A DNA stretch of 6,817 nt from an uncultured Collinsella sp. (GTDB taxonomy: Bacteria > Actinomycetota > Coriobacteriia > Coriobacteriales > Coriobacteriaceae): the NCBI GenBank assembly GCA_900752475.1, contig CAADVJ010000083.1, forward strand, positions 1 to 6,817, given 5' to 3'. The notes beneath the pieces are model-generated. The model saw only the letters and a list, made by a program, of their open reading frames with translations, was not told the DNA's origin and ran no database searches. A program made the translations under genes and the position numbers. Shown in pieces: positions 1 to 5,270 of the stretch. The stretch's first letter is position 1, and the number at the start of each line of letters is the position of its first letter.

Positions 1-2
1 CC

Positions 3-305
3 GCCGACGATGCGTCCGCGGCCCCGTTTATCGCCCACCCCGCGCGGACCTTCGCGGCCACGGACATCGACAGCGACCGCTTCCCCATCGTGCCTGCCGA
101 AGCACTCGACATGATTGTTGTGCCGCTCGTGGCCTTCGACCAAACCGGCGCGCGCCTGGGCTACGGCGGCGGCTGCTATGACCGCTACCTGTCCATGCTC
201 TCGCCCGCATGTCAAATCATCGGCATCGCCTTTGACGAGCAGCGTGTCGACCGCGTTCCCACCGACGCCCACGACCTGCCGCTACCCCACATCATCAGCG
301 CCTAA
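3..305 (+). CDS. 5-formyltetrahydrofolate cyclo-ligase, C-terminal part (5' end outside window)
   Basis: The reading frame is open from the left edge to a TAA at 303-305, giving about 100 residues of C-terminus. The diagnostic segment is G-A-R-L-G-Y-G-G-G-C-Y-D-R-Y (about 145-190), the glycine-rich phosphate/ATP-binding loop conserved in 5-formyltetrahydrofolate cyclo-ligase (MTHFS, YgfA family), preceded by a hydrophobic strand D-M-I-V-V-P-L-V-A-F-D. The end (IGIAFDEQRV...VPTDAHDLPLPHIIS) matches the family's C-terminal pattern, including the D-x-P-(L/M)-(D/P) region. Known role: ATP-dependent conversion of 5-formyl-THF to 5,10-methenyl-THF in the cytosol, recycling folate. The protein ends at the usual family terminus, so the gene is cut only by the window edge. 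It converges with the minus-strand gene at 473-1435; repeat copy 1 lies between the two 3' ends, with its hairpin starting 25 nt after this stop. Confidence 0.9.
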   Translation, partial: ADDASAAPFIAHPARTFAATDIDSDRFPIVPAEALDMIVVPLVAFDQTGARLGYGGGCYDRYLSMLSPACQIIGIAFDEQRVDRVPTDAHDLPLPHIISA

Positions 306-329
306 CCGCCGTTGCATCGCACCTGCACG

Positions 330-449
330 ATGAGCGTGGAAAATCTCCCGCTTTGAACCCCCTTGCGAGCCAAAAACGGGAGATTATCCACGCTCATTCA
401 ACAAGCGTCCGATTATCCACGCTCGTGTGTCCGGATTTCCACGCTCGTG
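330..449 (+). repeat. 120-bp intergenic repeat, copy 1 (hairpin plus two 22-nt units)
   Basis: An arm at 330-350 (ATGAGCGTGG...CTCCCG) pairs with 377-397 over 21 positions with one mismatch, around a 26-nt loop. Two 22-nt units follow at 406-427 and 428-449, each ending in TCCACGCTCGTG. The core TCCACGCTC is present once inverted (left arm, as GAGCGTGGA) and three times direct (387-395, 416-424, 438-446). The element aligns without gaps to 1731-1850, with about 94 of 120 positions identical. It fills the space between two convergent gene ends. No T-run follows the hairpin, so it is not a standard intrinsic terminator on either strand. No transposase lies nearby. It could be a REP/MITE-like dispersed repeat or a protein-binding array; the function is unknown. 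Confidence 0.9.
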
Positions 450-472
450 CGACTCAACGCCCTGCAACCGCC

Positions 473-1435
473 TCAGCACGCACGCGGCACGCCGGCAACT
501 TTGAGCTTGCGATCAAGCTTTCCCGGATCCCTCAGATCATCCCAGCACAAGCGCACAATCTTGCAGTTATCAAGCAGCGAAAGCCTCGACTCGCGCTGGC
601 GCTCATCAAACTGCGCCTTTGCGAGCTTGCCCTCCTCCGCCGCCTTCTCGCTTTTAACGAATCCGTCAAATTCCCCGATGATCAGCCGATCTCCCACGCG
701 CCACAAGTAGTCGACGCGATACGGCCGTCCCGGCTCAACCGGGTCGAACAGCTCAATTTGCAGCTCCGGCGTCTGCCAGCCGCGCTCGATCATCAGGGCG
801 CGCGCCTTGGACTCGCCACCGCTTTCCGACAGGCCGTCGGCACACCGTGCAACACTTCGCGCCGTCACAACACCGCGTCGATTCAGGCCAAGCTTGTCGA
901 CCGTCTCAACGAGATGTTCCTTCGACAAAAGCTGCTCATGGAGCGCCGAGTCCGCAATGATCAAGCCCTCGACAAACGATGCATCGACCAGGCAATCCGT
1001 AATCGTTTGATCGATATCGGTCACGGCAATGTCCATCTGGGTGGCCCGTGTTTGACGAACATAACGATGGCGAACGACCTGAGAGCCCGGCGTCGTTGAT
1101 TGTGCCGGTGCCACGGCGATATGGATGTGCGTCAAATTGGCATGCGAAACCGAAAGACCGTAGATAACAGCCGCCGTATAGGAGCAAAATGTCCAGTCGG
1201 GGTGCTTTTGCGCAAGGGCCCGCACTCGATGCAGATAACGCTGCCGAAACTTGAGCTCGGACCAGTATTCCGGACGCGCATACAGCCCCGGCATGACCGC
1301 CTCTAGACTTCCCGCCGCCACCCGCCGCTCAATCTGCTTTGCCTCCGCCGCCGTGCGCGCGTACACGCAACTCATCTGCTGTTCGCATGCTTTAATGTGA
1401 CTTGTAAGTCTTTGATTCGCCGTCATGTTTCCCAT
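473..1435 (-). CDS. AbiEi-like winged-helix protein with C-terminal DUF559/Vsr-like nuclease domain, solitary
   Basis: This is a 320-aa protein from ATG 1435 to TGA 473-475. An earlier in-frame ATG at 1513 is less likely: ATG 1435 has a GGGAGG 4 nt upstream, and ATG 1426 (MTANQ) is a third option. Residues 1-60 look like the N-terminal region of AbiEi-type antitoxins (basic helix, then L-E-A-V-M-P-G-L-Y-A-R). Residues 80-200 match the middle part (C-S-Y-T-A-A-V-I-Y-G-L, a HIHIAV strand, then T-D-I-D-Q-T-I-T-D-C-L-V-D). The C-terminus resembles DUF559/Vsr-type restriction-endonuclease folds: E208 in G-G-E-S-K-A-R, Y-R-V-D242-Y, then G-E255-F-D257-G, and a final strand ending I-V-R-L-C-W-D-D-L. 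The possible active residues E208, D242 and E255/D257 are all present. Actinobacteria carry many such two-domain proteins; their role is unproven, with phage defence or DNA processing often suggested. No AbiEii toxin lies beside it. Codon use looks less GC-biased than in metA or the dehydrogenase, and 120-bp repeats flank it, which suggests transfer. Family assignment is fairly sure; function is not. Confidence 0.75.
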   Translation of the reverse strand: MGNMTANQRLTSHIKACEQQMSCVYARTAAEAKQIERRVAAGSLEAVMPGLYARPEYWSELKFRQRYLHRVRALAQKHPDWTFCSYTAAVIYGLSVSHANLTHIHIAVAPAQSTTPGSQVVRHRYVRQTRATQMDIAVTDIDQTITDCLVDASFVEGLIIADSALHEQLLSKEHLVETVDKLGLNRRGVVTARSVARCADGLSESGGESKARALMIERGWQTPELQIELFDPVEPGRPYRVDYLWRVGDRLIIGEFDGFVKSEKAAEEGKLAKAQFDERQRESRLSLLDNCKIVRLCWDDLRDPGKLDRKLKVAGVPRAC

Positions 1436-1730
1436 GTCGCCTCCCAACTCATGGAACGGCGCAAACGTACCAGACGGTTTCATGCGAAGTCTAACCAAAT
1501 GCTGTCCAGGCACTGACCAAATGCTTGACGGTTTTGGACGTTTTAGGCTGATGGCTTATATCTGCAGGCAGAAGCCTTACCGAGAGGTCCCTGTCTCCAC
1601 ATTTAGATGCCTGTGTCCATCGGATTATCAGAAAGAAAAACCCGTCGAGATACGAGACTACGCCGAATGCGACTTGGCCTCTTCACGCACCGTCTCTTAG
1701 CCGAGCCATCGGCATCTACACACCTAAAAA
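1436..1730. other. Non-coding stretch upstream of the AbiEi/DUF559-like gene
   Basis: No convincing gene lies in these 295 bases. Open frames across it (for example 1551-1700 plus, 49 codons; 1603-1821 minus, running out of the repeat) lack a good ribosome binding site and resemble no family I know. It must contain the promoter of the minus-strand gene starting at 1435, but no good -35/-10 pair stands out. Two features are visible: a 10-bp direct repeat ACCAAATGCT at 1494-1503 and 1516-1525 (22-bp period), and an 8-bp inverted pair TAGATGCC (1604-1611) / GGCATCTA (1711-1718). Both are short enough to be chance, though the first is placed where an autoregulatory operator would be. Confidence 0.6.
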
Positions 1731-1850
1731 ATGAGCGTGGATAATCTCCCACTTTGAGCCCGTTCCTCGGCCAAAAATGGGAGATTATCCACGCTCGATT
1801 TGTAAACGTCCGAAAATCCACGCTCGTCCGTCCGAAAATCCACGCTCGTC
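1731..1850 (+). repeat. 120-bp intergenic repeat, copy 2 (hairpin plus two identical 22-nt units)
   Basis: The arms GAGCGTGGATAATCTCCCA (1733-1751) and TGGGAGATTATCCACGCTC (1778-1796) pair perfectly over 19 bp, with a 26-nt loop that has an inner GCC/GGC pairing. Two identical 22-nt units occupy 1807-1828 and 1829-1850. Direct TCCACGCTC cores are at 1817-1825 and 1839-1847 and in the right arm at 1788-1796, with an inverted one in the left arm. Spacing between cores (29 then 22 nt) is exactly that of copy 1. It has the same orientation as copy 1 and begins 1401 bp after it. It lies downstream of the metA stop (minus strand) and upstream of the AbiEi/DUF559-like gene. Confidence 0.92.
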
Positions 1851-1869
1851 ACGCCGCCGGCACAGCAAC

Positions 1870-1891
1870 AGCCGCGGCAGCAGCCACGGCT
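1870..1891 (-). terminator. Weak hairpin downstream of metA
   Basis: Read on the minus strand, 20 nt after the metA stop, AGCCGTGG and CCGCGGCT pair over 8 bp (one G-U) around a 6-nt loop. No T-run follows, so it is at best a poor intrinsic terminator. It sits in a stretch of GCAGCAGCC-like sequence that could give such pairing by chance. Repeat copy 2 lies just beyond and might end transcripts instead. Confidence 0.25.
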
Positions 1892-1910
1892 ACAGCAGTA
1901 CCATCGCAGC

Positions 1911-2837
1911 CTAGTGCTCCTCGCCGGCGCGGGCCAGGTCGTAGGGCGTGGTCTGGTAGACGTAGTAGTTGAGCCAGTTGGTGTAGAGCAGCTGAGCCTG
2001 GCTGCGCCAGACGTTGCGCGGCTCGGCGGCGGGATCGTCGCCCGGGAAGTAATGCGCCGGCACCTGGGGGTTGAGTCCGCGCTTCACGTCGCGCTCGTAC
2101 TCCAGGCGCAGCGTGTCGGTGTCGTACTCGGGATGGCCAAAGACAAAGAAGCGGCGGCTGTCGGTCGACTTGACGATATACAGGCCCACCTCGTCGGACA
2201 CGGCCACGACCTCAAGCTGCGGCTCGGCCTCCACGTCCTCGCGGCGCACCTCGGTGTTGCGCGAATGCACGGCATAGAAACGGTCGTCAAAGCCGCGGAC
2301 CAGCGGGCTTTGCGGCTTCACCAGATAATGCTCGAACACGCCGCTCGCCTTTGCCGGCAGGTCATACTTCTGGATACCGTAATGATGGTACAGACCGGCC
2401 TGCGCGCCCCAACAAATGTGCAGCGTAGAGTGCACGTGCGTGGTGGACCAATCCATGATCTGGCAGAGCTCGGGCCAGTAGTCGACCTCCTCGAACGGCA
2501 TCTGCTCCACGGGCGCGCCCGTGATGATCAGGCCGTCGTAGTGGATGTCGCGGATGTCGTCGAACGTGCGGTAGATCGTCTCCAGGTGGCCGGCACTCAC
2601 ATGCGTGGCCTCGTGCGTTTTGGTGCGCAGCAGATCAACCTCAACCTGCAGCGGCGTATTGGAGAGTTTGCGCATGATCTGCGTCTCGGTGGCGATCTTG
2701 GTGGGCATGAGGTTGAGGATGAGCACGCGCAGCGGACGGATGTCCTGGTGCAGCGCGCGGTACTCGGTCATGACAAAGATGTTCTCGCTCTCGAGCTGCG
2801 CGGCGGCAGGGAGGGCGTCGGGGATGCGAATGGGCAT
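1911..2837 (-). CDS. metA: Homoserine O-acetyltransferase of the MetA family (often annotated as O-succinyltransferase)
   Basis: The protein has 308 residues, the normal MetA length, from ATG 2837 to TAG 1911-1913. The start is set by AAGGAG at 2843-2848, 5 nt upstream, and by the typical N-terminus M-P-I-R-I-P-D-x-L-P-A. The fold is the class I glutamine-amidotransferase-like acyltransferase. The nucleophile is C142 in H-I-C-W-G-A-Q-A-G, with H235 and E237 in F-G-H-P-E-Y-D completing the catalytic set; all sit at the family's standard numbers. It activates L-homoserine with an acyl-CoA, the first committed step to methionine, in the cytosol. Residue 111, in T-G-A-P-V-E-Q-M, is Glu; published work on MetA (Bastard et al., as I recall) links Glu111 to acetyl-CoA and Gly111 to succinyl-CoA use. 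The product is therefore inferred to be O-acetylhomoserine, for sulfhydrylation by a MetY-type enzyme not in this window. Single gene, divergent from the dehydrogenase; no SAM riboswitch recognised in its leader. Confidence 0.93.
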   Translation of the reverse strand: MPIRIPDALPAAAQLESENIFVMTEYRALHQDIRPLRVLILNLMPTKIATETQIMRKLSNTPLQVEVDLLRTKTHEATHVSAGHLETIYRTFDDIRDIHYDGLIITGAPVEQMPFEEVDYWPELCQIMDWSTTHVHSTLHICWGAQAGLYHHYGIQKYDLPAKASGVFEHYLVKPQSPLVRGFDDRFYAVHSRNTEVRREDVEAEPQLEVVAVSDEVGLYIVKSTDSRRFFVFGHPEYDTDTLRLEYERDVKRGLNPQVPAHYFPGDDPAAEPRNVWRSQAQLLYTNWLNYYVYQTTPYDLARAGEEH

Positions 2838-3048
2838 GGATGCTCCTTACGAGTCAGTTGCAGCTATGGTACAACGAGCGGCCCCATCCGCGCGAGCACA
2901 TCACCCAGCGATGCCGTCAGCGACCCAAATCACTCCAAAAGTAGAGATTAAGGCATGTCCCAAAAATCTACGGCACTTTAGCCTAGCAAAGTGGCGGCAG
3001 GACGCTACAATGGTTCGACGCGAAAAACTCGGCCGAAAGGATACATAT
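2838..3048. promoter_or_regulatory. Divergent intergenic region between metA and the dehydrogenase gene
   Basis: These 211 bases hold the promoters of both divergent genes. The dehydrogenase promoter is described separately. No clear metA -35/-10 pair could be chosen. An imperfect dyad lies at 2941-2971, GTAGAGATT against AATCTAC, flanked by CCAAAA (2935-2940) and CCCAAAAA (2959-2966). I found no riboswitch-like multi-stem structure. Confidence 0.5.
2983..3011 (+). promoter_or_regulatory. Predicted sigma-70-type promoter of the hydroxyacid dehydrogenase gene
   Basis: A good -10 hexamer, TACAAT, is at 3006-3011. With a 17-bp spacer the -35 would be CTAGCA at 2983-2988, matching only 3 of 6 consensus bases. 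Transcription would begin near 3018, giving a leader of about 30 nt that holds the ribosome binding site AAAGGA at 3036-3041. The weak -35 suggests either an activator or simply relaxed actinobacterial promoter use. Confidence 0.5.
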
Positions 3049-4026
3049 ATGTACCAGACGCGTAAGATCGGTGTGGTCGGCCAGGGCCACGTAGGAGCAC
3101 ATGTCGCCAACAGCCTGCTCATGCAGGGCATTGCCGATGAGCTGTACCTGTGCGATATCAACGAGGCCAAGGTGACGTCCGAGGTCCAGGACCTGCGCGA
3201 CTCCCTTTCGTTTGTCCCGTACAACACCAAGATCGTCAACTGCTACGACCACTACGAGGAGCTTGCCTGCTGCGACGTCATCGTCAACGCCGCCGGCAAG
3301 GTCGCGCTGGCCGCCGGCAACCGCGACGGCGAGCTGTTCTTTACCACCGACGCCGCCCGCACCTTTGCCAAGCGCATCGTCGACGCCGGCTTTGACGGCA
3401 TCTTCGTGAGCATCTCCAACCCCTGCGACGTCGTGTGCACCGAGCTGTGGCATCTGACCGGCTACGATCCCAAGAAGATTATCGGCTCGGGCTGCGGCCT
3501 GGACTCTGCCCGCCTGCGCACCGAGATCTCCAAGAAGGTCGGCGTGAGCCCCAAGTCCATCGACGCCTACATGATCGGCGAGCATGGCTTTAGCCAGCTG
3601 GCAGCCTTTAAGGCCGCAACCATCGCCGGCAAGAGCCTTAACGAACTTCAGGCCGAGAACCCCGACAAGTACGCCTTCGGCCACATGGAGGTCGAGGAGC
3701 TTGCACGCAAGGGCGGCTATGTGACCTACCAGGGCAAGCAGTGCACCGAGTACGCCGTTGCCAACTCCGCCGCGCGCGTCTGCGCCGCCGTGCTGCACAA
3801 CGAGCACGCCGTGCTTTCGGCCTCTACGCTTATGACCGGCCAGTATGGCGAGGAGGGTATCTTTACCTCCCTGCCGTGCGTGATCGGCGCCGAGGGCGTC
3901 GAGGAGGTCTACACGCTGGACCTTTCCGAGCACGAGCTCGAGGGCTTCCACAAGAGCTGCCAGCACATCCGCGACAACATCGCCCAGCTCGATTGGTGGG
4001 ATACCGAGGCCTACGACGCCAAGTAA
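3049..4026 (+). CDS. L-2-hydroxyacid dehydrogenase, lactate / 2-hydroxyisocaproate dehydrogenase family
   Basis: A 325-aa protein from ATG 3049; the start is fixed by AAAGGA 7 nt upstream and by the N-terminal NAD-binding strand. Order: Rossmann motif G11-Q-G13-H-V-G16, then acidic D36 at the end of strand 2 (NAD rather than NADP), mobile-loop R92, N-P-C-D127, L-D-S-A-R155, and G-E-H179-G. Thus the LDH/MDH family catalytic Asp-His pair and both substrate arginines are present. The reaction is reversible NADH-dependent reduction of a 2-oxoacid to the L-2-hydroxyacid, in the cytosol. The second half (E-E-L-A-R-K-G-G-Y, then T-E-Y-A-V-A-N-S-A) recalls L-2-hydroxyisocaproate dehydrogenase of lactobacilli. 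The position that is Gln in LDH and Arg in MDH aligns to Ala (about A86), so malate is unlikely and a bulkier or apolar side chain is plausible. It is a single gene with its own promoter and strong terminator, as for a fermentation enzyme. Lactate versus branched-chain substrate cannot be settled here. Confidence 0.85.
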   Translation: MYQTRKIGVVGQGHVGAHVANSLLMQGIADELYLCDINEAKVTSEVQDLRDSLSFVPYNTKIVNCYDHYEELACCDVIVNAAGKVALAAGNRDGELFFTTDAARTFAKRIVDAGFDGIFVSISNPCDVVCTELWHLTGYDPKKIIGSGCGLDSARLRTEISKKVGVSPKSIDAYMIGEHGFSQLAAFKAATIAGKSLNELQAENPDKYAFGHMEVEELARKGGYVTYQGKQCTEYAVANSAARVCAAVLHNEHAVLSASTLMTGQYGEEGIFTSLPCVIGAEGVEEVYTLDLSEHELEGFHKSCQHIRDNIAQLDWWDTEAYDAK

Positions 4027-4067
4027 GCCGCTGGCTGCCGCAACCTTGCGAATCTATGCGCGATACT

Positions 4068-4109
4068 AAGCGGGCCGCGCCGGAACCCCACCGGCGCGGC
4101 CCGCTTTTT
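4068..4109 (+). terminator. Strong intrinsic terminator of the dehydrogenase gene
   Basis: A perfect 16-bp GC-rich stem, 4068-4083 with 4091-4106, has a 7-nt loop (AACCCCA) and runs into TTTTT at 4105-4109. It begins 42 nt after the dehydrogenase stop. On the minus strand the stem is followed only by CTTAGTATC, so it would be weaker for the convergent deglycase gene that ends at 4158, though it may serve both. Confidence 0.93.
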
Positions 4110-4157
4110 ACGCACGCTGTTCGCTTGCGAATCGAAGGTGAATGCTTTTCCCGTTAC

Positions 4158-5126
4158 CTAGTACTGTTCGATGCCCATGTAGCGACGAACCTCGGGGCTG
4201 TGGTCGAAGACCTTGCCGCGCGCGGCGCGCAGCTCGCAGCTCATGTTGTAGAAGAAGATCGGCTCCAGGAACGAACGCACGCTGGCAGGCACCTCACCCA
4301 CGCCGTACTCAAGCGCGTCGAGCACCATAATCGTGTCGGTGTGCGTGTTGAGGAACGCAAGCGCGCGCTCCTCCATGGGGCGGCACTCCCCCGATCCGAG
4401 CTGCACAAAGTAGAACACGCCGGGCTCGGTGGCCTCGAACGGGCCGTGGAAGTACTCGCCGGAGTGAATATAGCAGCAGTGCTGCCACTGCATCTCCATG
4501 AGCGAGCAGATGGCCATGGCGTAGGTCTGGCTAAAGTTGGGGCCGGAGCCCAGGATATAGAAGAACTTGTGCTGCTGGCAGAGCTCGGCAAAACGGGCGC
4601 CCAGCTCGGCGTTGACCTTCTCACGGGCAGCGGGCAACAGGGCATCCATCTGCTTAAGACCGGCATACATGTCGGCGAGTGCCTCGTAGCCTTCCTGCTG
4701 GTCGAGCAGCTCGGCGGCGATCAGAGCGCCGATGCCCTGCGGCACCTCGGCCTGCGGCACGCCTTCGCCCCACGGATAGACCCAGGTGGTCCACTTGCCG
4801 TTGTCGATCTTGGAGCCCTCGCAGTCGGTGAGGGCGACGACCTCGGCGCCGGCAGCCAACGCCATCTCGCAGCCGTCGACGACCTCCTGCGTGTTGCCGC
4901 TGTGGCTGCAGGCAATAACGAGCGACTTCTCGCCAAGGCTCTTGGGGGCCATCAGGCAAAACTCGCGTGCCGTGTAGACCGTCGAGGTAAACGTGGTGGC
5001 CTCGCGCTTGAGCAACTCGTTGGCCGGCATCAGGTCAATCATCGAACCGCCACAAGCAATCCAAAAGACACTCTCAATCTTACCCTTGCGCTCGATGATT
5101 TCCTGAACCAGATCATGTGCGTTCAT
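4158..5126 (-). CDS. SIS-domain sugar-amine phosphate deglycase, FrlB/GfrF-like (fructoselysine- or glucoselysine-6-phosphate type)
   Basis: A 322-aa protein from ATG 5126, with AAGGAGG at 5136-5142, 9 nt upstream. Two SIS domains are visible. The first (residues 15-145) has W-I-A-C-G-G-S and I-A-C-S-H-S-G-N-T-Q-E-V, the sugar-phosphate binding loop. The second (185-320) has Y-I-L-G-S-G-P, then L-M-E211 and S-G-E-Y-F-H227-G-P. E211 and H227 are 16 residues apart, like the Glu/His pair reported for Salmonella FraB (E214/H230, from memory) and like E. coli FrlB. The C-terminus R-R-Y-M-G-I-E-Q-Y also mirrors FrlB (R-R-Y-Y-G-G-L-V-E-Y). The family splits 6-phosphorylated Amadori products into a sugar 6-phosphate and the free amine (lysine, or asparagine for FraB). 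It lies 3' of a GntR/UTRA gene on the same strand, as frlR accompanies frl genes. No sugar kinase or transporter is present here, so substrate is uncertain; an AgaS-like isomerase/deaminase is a less likely alternative. Confidence 0.8.
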   Translation of the reverse strand: MNAHDLVQEIIERKGKIESVFWIACGGSMIDLMPANELLKREATTFTSTVYTAREFCLMAPKSLGEKSLVIACSHSGNTQEVVDGCEMALAAGAEVVALTDCEGSKIDNGKWTTWVYPWGEGVPQAEVPQGIGALIAAELLDQQEGYEALADMYAGLKQMDALLPAAREKVNAELGARFAELCQQHKFFYILGSGPNFSQTYAMAICSLMEMQWQHCCYIHSGEYFHGPFEATEPGVFYFVQLGSGECRPMEERALAFLNTHTDTIMVLDALEYGVGEVPASVRSFLEPIFFYNMSCELRAARGKVFDHSPEVRRYMGIEQY

Positions 5127-5182
5127 CCTGATGTTCCTCCTTGTGGGGCGGCTTTGAGCGACGGCGGCTCGTACCTGCTGTC

Positions 5183-5205
5183 GTTCTATGTTGTCCTATT
5201 TATAG
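5183..5205 (-). promoter_or_regulatory. Predicted GntR operator O1, over the deglycase promoter -10
   Basis: On the plus strand this 23-bp site fits GTTCYATGTTGTYCTAT followed by YTATRG, and it matches the site at 5245-5267 at 19 of 23 positions; all four differences are transitions. It covers the predicted -10 (5199-5204) and start point, so a bound protein would block RNA polymerase. On the minus strand it contains GGACA and GAACG half-sites one DNA turn (10 bp) apart. Assignment to the adjacent GntR regulator is by proximity. Confidence 0.6.
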
Positions 5206-5227
5206 CACGCACGACGACGCCCGTGAA
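5199..5227 (-). promoter_or_regulatory. Predicted promoter of the deglycase gene
   Basis: Read on the minus strand, the -35 is TTCACG (5222-5227; 4 of 6 consensus), the spacer is exactly 17 bp, and the -10 is TATAAA (5199-5204; 5 of 6). It predicts a start near 5192 and a leader of about 65 nt before ATG 5126. It lets the deglycase be regulated separately from the recQ-gntR genes upstream. The -35 overlaps a short dyad, GTGAAGTCATTTCAC, at 5223-5237. Confidence 0.7.
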
Positions 5228-5244
5228 GTCATTTCACCAAACTT

Positions 5245-5267
5245 GTTCCATGTTGTTCTATCTATGG
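5245..5267 (-). promoter_or_regulatory. Predicted GntR operator O2, upstream of the deglycase -35
   Basis: This is a near copy of the 5183-5205 site in the same orientation, 62 bp away (close to six helical turns), and it ends 3 nt short of the regulator's stop codon. On the minus strand two GAACA half-sites lie 10 bp apart. The placement suggests an auxiliary site giving cooperative binding or a DNA loop around the promoter. Confidence 0.55.
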
Positions 5268-5270
5268 ACG

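Noticed and set aside
406..449. 22-nt tandem units as a CRISPR array
   Set aside because: Units are adjacent with no spacers, only two per locus, and there are no cas genes.
353..1099. Plus-strand open frame of 248 codons opposite the AbiEi/DUF559-like gene
   Set aside because: It starts inside the repeat hairpin loop, has no ribosome binding site and no recognisable domain; the minus-strand frame has coherent family motifs.
1551..1700. Possible 49-aa plus-strand peptide (MAYICRQKPY...)
   Set aside because: Only a weak AGG 3 nt before the ATG, no homology I know, and no conserved context.
1604..1718. TAGATGCC/GGCATCTA as ends of a small mobile element
   Set aside because: Arms of 8 bp, no target duplication, no further pairing inward; too likely by chance.
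1603..1821. 72-codon minus-strand open frame starting in repeat copy 2
   Set aside because: It is largely the translated hairpin, without a ribosome binding site; the equivalent stretch of copy 1 is not kept as a protein.
2838..2935. SAM riboswitch before metA
   Set aside because: No multi-stem SAM-I/SAM-II-like pattern and no terminator hairpin could be found in the leader.
1914..2951. 345-codon plus-strand open frame opposite metA
   Set aside because: High-GC antisense shadow; MetA on the other strand is complete with its catalytic residues.
2983..3966. 327-codon minus-strand open frame opposite the dehydrogenase
   Set aside because: Low-complexity Ala/Gly/Val/Leu/Asp-rich translation typical of antisense GC-rich DNA.
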